Below are positions 24,301-35,851 of a stretch of 64,000 nucleotides of DNA, in pieces. The translations under genes were made by a program, and so were the position numbers. The notes below the pieces were generated by a model, which saw only the letters and a program-made list of their open reading frames with translations, made no database searches and was not told the DNA's origin. Position 1 is the first letter of the stretch. Each line of letters starts with the position of its first letter. The DNA lies in assembly GCA_003342895.1 (NCBI GenBank), contig PTFA01000038.1:682001-746000 (forward strand), read 5' to 3'. The DNA comes from Casuarius casuarius (taxonomy: Eukaryota; Chordata; Aves; Casuariiformes; Casuariidae).

Positions 24301-26724
24301 TCAACCAAGCAACCATGCTTGAGTGCTGAGCAGCACTGGGAAATATTTTATGGGGAAATAAAGTCTTAAATGCCATTCTCCATGCATGGATGGGGGCAGG
24401 GTGGCTTTTCATCAGAAAGCTCTTGCCCGTTCGCCCTCCCCGCTGCCTGCTCCTGCATATTGATTCATGGCTGAATGGGAACTTTCAATCCCCTTTGGCT
24501 GCCTCAGAGTGTGTGATTGACATCCCCCAGGACGGAGCCTGATTTCAGGTCTGCCAGCACCCACCTGGAGGGAGGCAGAGAGCAGAGCTCAGAGCCGTAA
24601 GAACATAACCAACAGCCCCGCAGTGTAACCCAGGGAGGGCCAGGCTGCAAAAGCCCGGGTGATTAGTCCCATGGAGCAGCTTCCCAGGCCTCTGTCACTC
24701 TATCTTCTCTCTACACGTGCCATTAGCATGGGGTTGGAGGGGACAACACTTCCTAGACATGTTCTTCCCAGGTCTATCCTCTCTTATCCTTCCCTCCGTG
24801 GCAAGAATCAGCAAGAAATGCAGCTGGGAATACCTGCCACCTTCTCATCAGGCTGGCTCGTCCTTCAAAGGGCTCAGCCCCTCTCACTCTTTCCAAGGAT
24901 ATGGGGACTGGGGCTATCCGACGAGGCCTGTCCCACTCGGACCCCAACATCCTGAAACCACAGCAGAGGCCAGGTGTATGTAAGAGAAGCTCTACTGATG
25001 CCCCCAGCCCCAGTAGACGTTTAATGGCACTTACACCAGCGCTGATTGCATCTTAACATTTTCCCTCTGTATTTTGGTATTTATTTTGGAAAGGCTCCTC
25101 CCTGGAGTCGTTTTCTTCCTCAGCTTTAAAACAACAACAATAACACCACAGCGCTTGCTTTTCCCTTGGCTGTTTCCCTCATTATTATAACTCTGCCATT
25201 CTGCTCCTGTACAGTCAGCAGAGGAGTTCAATCAGGCTGATGAGTAAAAGTGCATAATTTTATGGCTGCATATCAACTGCCTGTTATTAAACTAATCAAT
25301 CAGCTTCAGTGCAGCTACTGGTACAGCACAGGAGAAGGCAAGGGGAAAGAATTGCTCTGCTGTTCTTTTTCCAAAAGGACAAAAAAAACCCCTAATTTGG
25401 CCAACAAAATTCTTCAGCTCTCCCCTCTTCGCAGGAAGAAATGACTCGAGTGAGTTATGGAGTAGGTGACTCGCAGCAAGGTAGCAAGGGAGTTTGCACT
25501 GCCCTTCCACTCACCTACAGCATTAAGCCATAACGCTCAGCAATTGTCATGCTTCAAAGGCCAGAGAAGTCATCAGGCGGTCTCTCATCAAATTCACTGC
25601 TCTCTGGACTGGTGCCTCCTCTTAGCTGAGAGCTGAAGAGCTCACAGCACTTTGGGCAGGGTTTAGTGAAAGATGTTTTAGCTGCCTGGTCCTGTAAGTG
25701 GGATCCTGAGTTTTGTCTTTAGCTTCCTGAGCAGGGAGGGTTTAATGAAATAGGTAGTGGGATTATCTCCAAGTAAACTATTTGAAGTAGTTGGAAAAAA
25801 GCAGGAACTTGGCTAAACCCTGTATTAGATATCTTCATATTCAGGAGCATGTTAAACACCCCGAACTGGGACTTGAAGTAACCGCCACACTGAACAAAGT
25901 CCGGCTGGCTAATTCTGGCTGGTTCTCTTTCTCCAGGAAGGGCAGGTGAAGGCTGTGAAGGTGAAAAGCCTCTATCCCCACTTTGGGGAGAGCACGAGTG
26001 ACAACCTCCACCAGATGTAGGTGTTACTCACCCCGCTCTGCTGAAGGAGAGACAGGGAGAGGAAGCCCAGGGTTTCCAGGTGTAGCTGATCGAGCGTGGA
26101 CTTGCCCCCCCGGGGAGACGGTGCTTACAGGGTGGGGGAGCACTATGGGATCTGCAAGGAAAGTGGTGAACAGTGGTACCAGTGCCTTCACCAAAGAGAC
26201 TGCTTCTCTCGATGACTGGCTACAGATGCCTAAGACCTCCTCCAGGAAAGCACCGAGGCATGTGTGTAAGTAAATCACTTGGTTAATTCCATTAAAGCCA
26301 GTAAGATTATCATGCATGCCTATTTTTGCTGCACAGAGCCCAGGTTTGGCCTAATGGTCATAAACCATGGCAGAAGTTAGGGAGGTGATTTACCATGGCC
26401 TTATCCCCAGCAGTGGTCTCCCCTGAGGGGCTCTGGTGAGAGGTATGGGTTGGTAGAAGTAGAGAAAAGAAGGATGAACCTTTTTTTCCAGAAAGAAAGG
26501 AGTCTCCATAATTTATTCACTATCTAGAAATGCAGTCTGACTTCACCATCCCGATCAGGGCAGAACACACAGGCCAAGGTGCACTTCTGAAAGCCGTGGA
26601 GGGCACTAGGCAACCGTATGTTCTCCATGTCCTGAAGGCCAGGACAAGTAAGGGGTTACATTGCACCAAGGGAAATCTAGGCTACATATCAGGCACCACT
26701 TTATAATGGAAAGTGTGTCCAGTC

Positions 26725-26880
26725 ACTAGGGCAGATTGCCAGGATGTTGTGGAGGTCTTTTAGAGCGAGAATTAAATGTTACTTCTTCCATAGCAACGTC
26801 TCTTTGATCTGGTCTGGTTTCAAGCCATGGGTGTATGTGATGGCCTTTGAGGTCCCTCACAACTCCGATTTTATGGGAAC
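26725..26880 (+). mobile_element. CR1: Degraded CR1-type LINE 3' end
   Basis: The order 'gattgccaggatgttgtgga', GGTCTTTTAGAGCGAGAATT, then TGATGGCCTTTGAGGTCCCT and 'cacaactccgattttatgg' parallels the end of old CR1 subfamilies (a '...GGTCCCTTCCAACTCTGATTCTATG' tail preceded by a block for the ORF2 C-terminus). Many substitutions mean an old, inactive copy. Confidence 0.55.
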
Positions 26881-27269
26881 AAGCAATCTCTCTTCCCCTG
26901 CCTTCCAAGAGAAGGAGGAAAAAGATTGCGTTTGCCATAGTAATGAAAAAAAAAGAAAAAGAGAGACACTGCATTGCTTGGGAAAGAAAAAGGAGGCACT
27001 TTCCAGCTTCTCGTGGGCAGAAAGACAAAATTTGTGAGGACACCTGTTTCCAGCTCTCGAGTCCCAGAGAAGCCATTTCTGCCTCATCCCCCTCTCTTTG
27101 CACTTCCTCTTCCTCTCCTTGTCAGTCTTGCCTGGCCACTTTCCCCAAATGTGTGTGACACTTTGGGGAAAGCACCCAGTGCAGCAGGGCTTAGCCGCCC
27201 GGAGCATCCTTCCCGGTTAACTGAAGCCTTTCATTTACGTGGATTAAAGTGCGTTGACTCCTTCTTGGC

Positions 27270-27362
27270 TTATTATTTATCATTTGCTTCAGTGCAGCAT
27301 CTACAGGTGCAGACTGCTCTGCGCTGGGCGCTGTGCAAGCATACAGATAAATACGGTCCAGG
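27270..27362 (+). mobile_element. Possible L2-like fragment
   Basis: CTGCGCTGGGCGCTGTGCAA followed by 'gcatacagataaatacggtcc' resembles the L2-type block GCGCTGGGCGCTGTACAAACACAGAACAAAGACAGTCCC. The match is short and other explanations are possible, including unique conserved sequence. Confidence 0.35.
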
Positions 27363-27680
27363 CGCTTGGGCTTTCATCGCGGTCTGACCGAGAGTAACTC
27401 CCCGTGGCCCCGGCCCCGCAGGACTTGTCCCCGGCGGGACGGACAGCCCTCCAAGCTGCCCCACGCCATCCTGCCGGTCGGGGCTTGGCAGAGCGGGCTG
27501 CCGAGTCTGACAGCTGACGTCCTAACGAGCCCGTTTCCTCCAGCTGCTGCCAAGCAATTCGCAGAGCACTTTTCAAAATGAATTTTCTGGAAAACAAATT
27601 AAAGGAGGGGTTTTACATCACGCTGCTTGGCGGAGCAGCGGCAGACAGCCCGACCGGCACTACGCTGCACTGACAAATCC
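27355..27680. promoter_or_regulatory. CpG-rich islet
   Basis: About 27 CpGs occur in roughly 300 bases, in sequence near 60% G+C, clearly above the surroundings. The patch contains the joined sites TGACAGCTGACGT (a TGIF/MEIS-like TGACAG, a CAGCTG E-box and a TGACGT CRE/AP-1-like half-site) near 27509-27521. It is followed by an AT-rich flank with TAAATATA near 27760. This could be an orphan CpG island, a noncoding promoter or an enhancer. No coding exon is seen beside it. Confidence 0.45.
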
Positions 27681-27996
27681 TCCCTTTATTTTTGGGCTCT
27701 GCCACACACACCACATTGCTCGCAGCTGCTGCCGCTGCTTGGGAATTTGCAGCTAGCCATCTAAATATACTGTAACAATAAACTGATCAAAGCGGCTAAA
27801 TATTATTGTCTGCTCTCTGATGGGTGGTGCAGAATATGGTCTCCTGGAAACCTCTGGCTGCTTCGGTTTTTCCCTGTGCAAAACCACAGACAAACAAAAT
27901 CGAGGGGGAAAAAAAGGAGACTTTCAGTGGGTGTTAAGGCAGCACAGTCGAGGTCTCAGCAGGCAGGAAATTCCAGTCCCAGCAGTTGGAGCACAT

Positions 27997-28053
27997 GGAG
28001 GGAGGCGGGTGGGCAGGCAGGCGGTGGTGGGAAAGGAAGGGGACAGGACAGGG
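27997..28053 (+). repeat. G-rich low-complexity tract
   Basis: The plus strand is dense in GGG and GG runs (GGAGGGAGGCGGGTGGGCAG and following, ending GGGACAGGACAGGG). Several three-G runs with short loops make quadruplex formation plausible, though less regular than the motif at 20365. Confidence 0.5.
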
Positions 28054-28727
28054 TCCCTCCTGTGAAATGCTGCTCTGGCTCCAACAAATCATCTGGGCTC
28101 CCTCCCCAGCTCTTCCACATACTCCCCATGCAGCCTTGGGCATCTCTCCTCAAGGAAACTTGGTACCAACCATTTCCACCCATCAGCCGTGACTGCTCAC
28201 AAAAAAACAGGCTGAGCTTCTTCAGGAGAACCAGAGACCCCCAATCCTTCACCTATCTCTCTACCAGTAAATGGGTCTGGGATGGGTGCTGGTTTCAGGT
28301 CCAGCCCTCACCCTCTGTGCCCCCATGGGGCAGACAGACCATGCTGGTCCATGTCTTCGCCAGTGCAAAACCTTCAGCTGTTGATGCTCCCACATAAATC
28401 TTCATTGAGGTGAGCTCATCGGTGCTGTCGTGGAAAACAAGCACTGCTGCAAACAAGTAGTCATGAATAATCATGCCGGCTATTTTGAAAAGCTTTTATT
28501 CTTTGCATAGGAGATTCAAGCAAATGCTGGTTTCACACAGAAGACTATTCATTTTTGAAGGTTTGGTTGGGTGACGCCATCAGGAGAGCACCTGCAGTAT
28601 CTCACCCCGCGATAGCCAGGCCCCCGCCATGAGCAGCTCGAGGGTCCGTCAGGCAAAAGAACTAGATGGAGCAGCAGCTCCAGCAGTAACTTTTGATCAT
28701 GTATCTTCCTGCCATTGGCTGCCGGTA

Positions 28728-28885
28728 TGATGCCAGGCAAGGCACTTAATTTGGCCTGCGTCGATTCTCCAGCAGCAGAATGGGAAAAAGAGCAATTTGC
28801 ACAGACATTATGACTTTAAAACCACTAAAAGATGATGAGCTTCTCCAGTACCGTGGGGAAGGAGTTCTATAAATGGATGAAATAG
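28728..28885 (+). mobile_element. Ancient L2/MIR-like retroposon fragment
   Basis: The block GGCAAGGCACTTAATTTGGC, then 'cagcagcagaatggg' and a later 'ataaatggatga' matches the MIR/L2 order CTTGGGCAAGTCACTTAACCTCTC, CAGTTTCCCCATCTGTAAAATGGGG, and the final AATAAATG-type tail. Divergence is strong. L2 and MIR share this 3' region, so the exact family is left open. Confidence 0.5.
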
Positions 28886-29769
28886 AAGAATGCAAATAAC
28901 TTTTTCATGACAAAAGCCTTAACTCCTATACCCTGGACTCTACTTGTGCATTTAACAAGGCTCTTGTGAGGCCCTTGTGAGAGACTTCTTGTTTTCCGTT
29001 CTCCATTCACACTGGGAGCACCTTGCCTGTTATTTGTAGAGAGATTTTCTTATCTATTTTTCCTAGTTCCTCCTTCTCTTTGACCAGTATCCTAACCATG
29101 GATAAAGGATACAAAAGCAAAAACCTCCCCTTCTCCTTTAATTTCTTCAGCCTGCCTTTGAGTCCAGCCTGGGAAAACCAAAAATCATCTGCAAGGTGAG
29201 ATGCCATGGAGCAAGGGCTCGCCATGCTGTAGTTAAGCCTGTAGCCACGTATTTCCTTTGCTACCTATTTATCAGTGTTCTGGTATACCAGGTAAATAGT
29301 TTTAAAAAACTGTTACTGGGCCATGGTAAAACTTTTTTTTCCTTTTTGCTGAGAATAAAAGATTCTGGAGAACCACCTCTAGTAGCTTTATGCATTTCTT
29401 CTCTTTTGAGAAATATTTTCAGAACCTTATTCTGAATACAAAATGATCATTGCATCGGGCCATGTAGTCCATTTCCAGGCCTTCGCAGAACAGCAACATG
29501 CAGGGCGTGTTCTCAGGGCGAATCTCTTTCATTTCACCTGCCTTCGAACAGAAACATTTACCATCGTGTCCAGTGATTCAAGCCAAATGAGTAGCCTTTA
29601 GAAAATAAAAGCAGACCCAAATGAGGTTAGTGAAAAGGACAAAAAGCAAGGGTGGTGAAATGTAAGCTGAGAGAAAATGGGAGTAAGAAAAATGTGAAGA
29701 GCAAATAGCTAGTGAATGCTAAGATAACCACAAGGCAGCAGCCCCTTATTTATGAATGGCAAGAAAATA

Positions 29770-30520
29770 GAGAGCTGGTAAAATTTGCAAGCAGTATAAA
29801 AACGAGATTCATGATAAGTAACAATGGATACAGCCTAGTTGTGCAGGCAGGTGCTGATTGCTGAAGAGGATATGTATGAATAGCTTATTTTAATGCAGCC
29901 AAATGAAAAGTCAGACATTTTGGAACAAGGAATGTAGGTCACACCACAAAATGGGGGGATGCATCCTGGAAACCAGTGACTCAAAACAGAATTGAATGGT
30001 CCTGGTAGATAATCACTTGAGTATGAACTCCCAGTGACGCCTTAGCCAAGAAGGTTAGAGTAATCCTTGGCTGCATGACCGGCAAAGATGAAGTGGGAGT
30101 GCTGAAGTGATATTATCTCTGTAAACAACATTAGTGAGACCATTTCTGAAAAGTTATGTCTAGTTCCGATGTCCACATGTCCAAAAAAAAGATGTGAAAA
30201 AACCAGAAGAGATCGGGAGAAATCCTGCCAGAATGATTTCAAGCTTTGAAAACCTACTTTAGAATGAAAAAATATCTCCAAGAAAAAACAAAGTGACTTA
30301 ATTCTAGGTTACCAACATCTACCCAGGTACAAATGCTGGAAACTACATCAAGGAAAGGTGTAATGAGATGCAGCCACAAGAAACCCAGATTAAATCCAGG
30401 TGAGAGATCTGTGCCACTGAGAATATTTAATCACTGAACAAATATATTGAGAGAGATGGTAGATTCTCTGATAGGCTGTAGCCTTTCAAACAAGACTGGA
30501 CATCTTTTTAAACTGTTTTC
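29770..30520 (+). mobile_element. CR1: Ancient CR1 LINE, 3' part of the RT ORF, heavily decayed
   Basis: Successive blocks match an old amniote CR1 ORF2 in order: 'gagctggtaaaatttgcaag' (29772 on), TTTTAATGCAGCCAAATGAA with AAGTCAGACATTTTGGAACA (about 29890-29926), 'ggatgcatcctgg' and 'cagtgactc', 'taatcacttgagtatgaact' with CCCAGTGACGCCTTAGCCAA, TAATCCTTGGCTGCATGACC, 'agtgagaccatttctg', 'gatgtccacatgtcc', and 'gatggtagattctctgatag'. The last blocks correspond to the C-terminal region where younger CR1 encodes EVVESPSLEIF. Frame and length are broken throughout, so nothing is translatable. Confidence 0.75.
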
Positions 30521-32529
30521 TCTATTCAGACAAAAGTTACAGACTTGAAGCAGTGGTTAAGAGATGGCAATGAAGGTTCTCAGGATTCATGTAAATGGTT
30601 GTAATGATCATTGCTAGTCATTCCCAGAATGGTGGTTCTTGGTGAGAGCTAGACAAAGCACTAATTTACAGTAAAAAACATTTGCATTCTACATAGAGCA
30701 TGTTAAAAAACTTGCATCCAGTCCTTAGTCACTATTTGGTGCTTTCCACCCATCCAAAGACCCGTCCAAGGAGTGGGGAAGGATCTGCGCTCAGTGTCAG
30801 GCCACACAGCAGAATCAGTCGTACTGAGGTCAGGTTTCCCCCACCAAGCCCAGATGACCCCTCATCCCACACAACTAGAGCTTGCCAGGATTGGGCATCA
30901 ACTGCTCACCACGGAGCAAGGTGACTAAGACCATGTCTGACTGCCTTTGACTCAGCAGCTGGGACCCAGCAGGAGCTGGGTTTTGTTGTGAGTCTGGTGC
31001 AAAGCTTGAGGCTGTGCTAGCGGTGTCATCAGGAGATGCAGGAACCAGTCCATCACCACCGTCCCAGGTAAATGCAAGCGCTAGTGCTGCAGGTCATTGT
31101 TCCTGGGAGACGTGGTGGGACTGGGTGAATCATAGTGCACACAGTCATTTTGCACATTGAGCAGAAGGCTGACTGAGGGGGGCTTCTCTTAGATTACTCA
31201 GCCAAAAAGGTAGCAACCAAGGTAATTGGGCACGAAAGCTCTTTTTTTGCTAACTGTTAAAAAACATAGAGTAAAACAGATGGATCAAAAGCTTGTTGAC
31301 ATCAATGGGGATCTTTCCAAGCAACTTCAGTGGGGTTTTGGCACAGGTACGTATGCTCTTGGATATCAGTAGGCTGATCTCAACAGCAAATGAAATGGCC
31401 CCTGGATGTCACTGCTGTGCTACAGTAGAGCAGCAGAAGAGACTTATTCTATGGGATGTAAAGAAAATGGAGTTAAGACCCAGAGGGAAGGCCTGGATAA
31501 CTTGAAGCATTGGCTCGGGCCTTTGGTCTGCCTCCAGCACAGATTGCAAATGACTGCAAGTTATCATCTGACAGCTGCTCCGTTATGGCTCCAGTCCATT
31601 TCCTACTGCACAAGTGTATACATCACAACCCATGCTGCCGTCAGGCCTGCGTGGTCAAACGGGCCTTGGCTGCTGCTATTTCTGCAGTTTCTTCTCCTTT
31701 TTCTTTCAACCTCCTCCCTCCTACAGGGGAAAAGAAAAAAGAAATCCACTATCCACCTTTAATTTAAATTATCTTAGTATAAACTCTGACCCTTATGGTT
31801 GCACAGAAAACTTAGGAAACCAATTCAGTGATGTCTCCTTCCATTTGCAAATCTTAATATGAGTGATGCTGTTAATCTTAGCAGGCTGATAACAATGAAA
31901 CCTAATGATGACATTTAAGCACATCATTTTTATCAACAATTTGCATGGGCTTCAACTTGATGGAAGACCTTCGGATGAGTTGCTTGCTCCTGGGAAGGCA
32001 CAGAAGTGGATTAGTTGGGGTGGGGGAGAGATAAGAGCCCTAATTCCTCACATTCCCCCCACAATAATTCTTACAAGGGAACTCTGTGTAGTCAGCACAA
32101 GAATTTGTGGGAAGTGCAAACTGATGGGATGGAATACAATAGTTTTAATTTAATCTCAAAATAAGCGAGACCAGGAAGAGTGGGTTGATTGCATCACTCA
32201 TTTTCCTGTTGGCTGCACTAAAAACCTTTAATTTAGCTCTGAAATTTCTGCTGAATTCTTGTCCACTGCACTAAAGTGAAATAGCCTTGCTTCAGAATTG
32301 ACTTTCACTTTTCAAGCAAGTCTGCGGGAATTTCTACTCAGTAGTCTGCTGGCATTTATTTGAGCAGCTCAGTACAGGATTAAGTGGCCCTGGAGCCTGG
32401 GACATCCTGTTATCTTGAAAGGTGACTCTTCCAGGTAAGAAAAAGAGACAAAGCAGTGGGAGATGAGAGATTTCTCTCACCCGACTTCATAGATCCACAA
32501 TGCAGACATTACCAGCAGAGCCGGTCGCC

Positions 32530-32640
32530 CCAGGTTCCTTTTATAGTCAGCAGAGAGAAACAGCCACTTTCAGGGCATGATTCATCTGCCCTATTTTAGA
32601 CATCCGTGCTGGGATGGGATGAATTGCACCCAGGACTCCA
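32530..32640 (+). repeat. Best copy of an unnamed dispersed repeat
   Basis: The core TTTCAGGGCATGATTCATCT, then 'gccctattttagacatcc' and 'gggatgaattgc' recurs in diverged form at 49725-49815 and 21290-21352 (same strand), and at 10900-10950 and 61035-61125 (opposite strand). About 230 bases downstream (32836-32848) the 13-mer CAGCTGAATCCCA also recurs at 37026-37038 and, inverted, at 55014-55026. This suggests the element extends a few hundred bases. I do not recognise it as CR1, L2 or MIR. Confidence 0.5.
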
Positions 32641-34597
32641 ATACCTGCACAACTAGGGCCCCTTCCAGTTGCCCCCAAATACTGTCTGCTGCCCTCAGAA
32701 ATGTCTCAGGTACCCCTGCCTCCAGCTGCTCTTCCTGTGTGGATCCTCCCCAGATTTGGCGTCACCCCACTGCGTGGACATCTTTGGTACCTGGGGGGGT
32801 TTGAGAGGGTGCTAGACACCCGTGAGGGACCCGCACAGCTGAATCCCATCCTAAATCTCTAGAGACTGCGAAGGACCCCGGAAAACTAGATGTCTGCTCT
32901 GTCTACGTCTATCTGTAGTCTGACAAGTCTCACTCTCAGAGCCTAAACTTTCACGTATGACTGCCAATTTTGGCCACCTGTTTCTAAGGAGACCAAAATT
33001 TCCGAAGGGCTGTGAATCTGCCCTGAAAAACAAGGACCCTTCATGGTGTCTTGTTTTGGCCTTACTAAGGTTGTGGCCCTGAAATCTCTGAGGTTTGGTT
33101 ATCACCCGATGTTGGTCATGAGTTCTCCAGGATGGTCAAGATTATGTTCAGAGGTGATAGAGAGAGGTATTTGCCTGCCTATCCCCACTAGGTCTTAATC
33201 CTTTTTAGGCCAACGTAAGGCTATTGCTTAAATGCTTTGGTGCTTCTTTCTGTGTTCCTGCTTCAAATCATGTCATTTGGCAAAATTCAAAGGAGAGGAA
33301 GATGCATCATTTTGTGGAAGGAAAAAATATCAGTAACGTGATTGTTTGGCTCTAAATGGGCCATACTCATGCATATAAAATTCTGTGGTAATTAATTTTT
33401 ATAAAGCCACCTCAGGCTGTACTCTGTTGCATGGATTTTGCTAGAGCATCAGGTACCACTTTTTTTCAGGCTTGGGAACATACTCCCTAGTGAATCTGGA
33501 GCATGCTCTGGTCCATCTCTTACGGATTTCCAGTCACCTCCTCCAGCACCTTCCTGCCCCTGGTTGTTTGGCTTCCCAGACACACTGAAATTCAAACAAA
33601 AAAGAGAAACCCCAGGCAACCACGCACTCTCTCTCCGAGCCCTTCTGCACTAAAATGTGGGGTGCCTGCACCTCTGCTCTCCCTGGATCTCTCACTGCTG
33701 GCAGGAACAGCTTTGCACGTGCTCTGCCCTACACCAGGAGCACCTTCATCTACTCATTTTTCAAACCATCTCCTGAGGGATCTGCCAGGAGTCAGGTCTC
33801 CTCCCCCAGCTGTGAGTTCATGGGACACCCTTCGAGTGTCCTGTCCCACCTGTGAAGGTCCTCTGGCAGCCCGGGTGCTTCTGAAAACCCGTCACACGTC
33901 CTACACCCTGAGGTAGGCTCGCCTCTCAGTTCACTGGTGCCACATGTCCCCTGGTCCACAACGTGGGAATGGAGCACGGAGGTGAAGACGCAGAGGTAGG
34001 ACGCAAGCTTTTTAAATGGCTGTCTCCTCCTGTGACAGGACTGTAATTAGGGTGTAGTTATATTTCAGTTGCTATGCAAACACCCGCTCCTTTTGCTTTT
34101 CAATATGTAATTATCGCTAAATCAGCAAGGTGGAGGTTTAACCACCTAATCCATTTACTTTCTTTGCCCATTGGTGTTCCCACTACCTCAGCTGTTGGAA
34201 TCTGAGCGTACGGAGGAGGCTGTATGCAAGCCGCAACCGCGTTTTGAGTGCTCCAGGTCTGTGAATAACTAGGAGTCAGAGGAGATAACCACAGTCAAAT
34301 GCAATTAAGTGTATGAACATAAAAAATACTCCTGCTCGAAAACACAGCCTATTTTTCCCTTACAAAAGCAATAGGTAACAGAGCCAGAGCACACTCAGGC
34401 CTCAATCCACCCTGCTAACAAAGCAGGAATGCAGCATTTCATCTTAAAAACAGGCTGAGTAGCGGTCAGCCACCCCCAGCCGTTGGAGCACGGACAATGG
34501 GAGGTCAGATCCCCCCGAGGCCGTGTTAGCCACGAAAGAGTGCTTCCCCACAGGAGACAGGGTTATCCATCACGCGCATGAGGCTGTGCCCATCTGG

Positions 34598-34656
34598 GCT
34601 ATTTGTGGGGCTTGAACCTGCGACTCCAACAAGCCTCTACTGCGCACATTAATAGC
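34598..34656 (-). pseudogene. tRNA-like relic (possible decayed tRNA-derived SINE)
   Basis: On the minus strand the segment carries GGTTCAAGCCCC (34607-34618), which fits the tRNA B-box pattern GWTCRANNC. GCTATT...AATAGC termini could pair as an acceptor stem. Only 59 bases separate the ends, which is too short for a cloverleaf with an anticodon arm, and the T stem does not pair well. It is not a functional tRNA. A decayed tRNA-derived SINE (MIR-like) or coincidence are both possible. Confidence 0.25.
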
Positions 34657-34689
34657 GATGTCCCCTACCTTGGGGCTAAGACAGTGGAG

Positions 34690-35420
34690 CTAAATAATTA
34701 ACTCCTGTGGTGAGCCAGGCCGTGGACAATGACAAAGGTTCCCTTAACCCAGCCCATTCGGCCTTCATCGTGTTGCTCCAGGAGGGTCTCAGGTTTGTCT
34801 GTGTGTAAATCATTAACACAGAGATGACGTCCATGCATCCGCAGCCGTGTTCCTAGGTTACTTAGGGCCAATAAAACGTCATCTCGTGCCCCGTGTATGT
34901 CTTCCCCTAGCAGCACTTTTGCATGGCATCTACCATGGCAATTATTTTTGCTACGCAGACACATGTTGGGCTGGCATCAAACCACGGACTCAGAGCAGAG
35001 CGAGCTCCAAAGCCCATTAACAGCCTCTGGAGTCATGCAGCCTCCCTGCTGGCTGCCTTTTACGATTCCCTAAATTGTCAGCTAACAAGATGGCGGGGAC
35101 AACGTCAGTTTAATGATGCTGTCTCATCATTAGCAAGACCCAATTAGCAGGAAAGCCTAATGAATCCTCAAATTCAAGCTTGCTAATTTAAATACAGATA
35201 ATTCACATTACCAGTTTAGTGCTTAAACAAAGATTTCAATGGCCTTTCTCTGTGCCAATAATATGGATACAAACCTGATCAATCTTCACGAATTACAATG
35301 GACTGGACTCTTCTGCCTGTTTGTGAGGAATTTAACACAAATTAATCTGCAGCAGCAAATCTTTCAATAAAGCTCCAATTAAAAAACAGTCAAGCTTTAA
35401 CAACCATTTATCAGATTATC
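34690..35420. promoter_or_regulatory. Candidate conserved noncoding element / enhancer
   Basis: This stretch is repeat-free to my eye and unusually dense in TAAT/ATTA homeodomain cores (34695-34701, about 34812, 35111-35117, 35142-35147, 35183-35188 and many in 35200-35400). It also has CCAATAAAA near 34868, two GACGTC/ACGTCA-type sites, CAATTATTTTTGC near 34939 and AACAAAG near 35226. The look is that of developmental enhancers in gene deserts, but conservation cannot be seen from one sequence. Confidence 0.3.
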
Positions 35421-35820
35421 ATGCAAGAGGCAGGAAAAGAGAGAGACAGAGAGAGACCAAAGCACAGCTTTAAAATTTATTATCTTTTTTTACCATGAAA
35501 CAGTATTTCTTTTTCCTCTCATGCATGTGACTGGGTTGTTTTACCAACCAGTTCCAGCATCTCAAAAGCACTCAGGATCACAAGGCAATGGGACTTGGAG
35601 TTCAGGCTGTCAGCTGAACTCTGGAAGTTAATGGGCCAGGCAGCTTGCGTTGGTGGGAAACATTCCTGGAGAAAACATCTCTCGACAAAAGAAGAAAAAA
35701 AACGCCCAAGCAGTGACAAATGGCTGAATGGAGCCAGAAAAATAGGAAATTAAGAGTGAGACAGGGAGAAAAAGCAAGACAGTGGAAAGGAAATAGCAAC
35801 GAGAGGAAAAGAAAGGCACA

Positions 35821-35851
35821 TTAAATATATATATAATATATATTTTATATA
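35821..35851. repeat. AT-rich (TA)n-like tract
   Basis: A 31-base run made almost only of A and T, with ATATAT repeats. Simple sequence that may melt easily. Confidence 0.8.

Noticed and set aside
34598..34656. Functional tRNA gene
   Set aside because: Too short for a cloverleaf, no anticodon arm, and poor T-stem pairing; kept only as a low-confidence relic.
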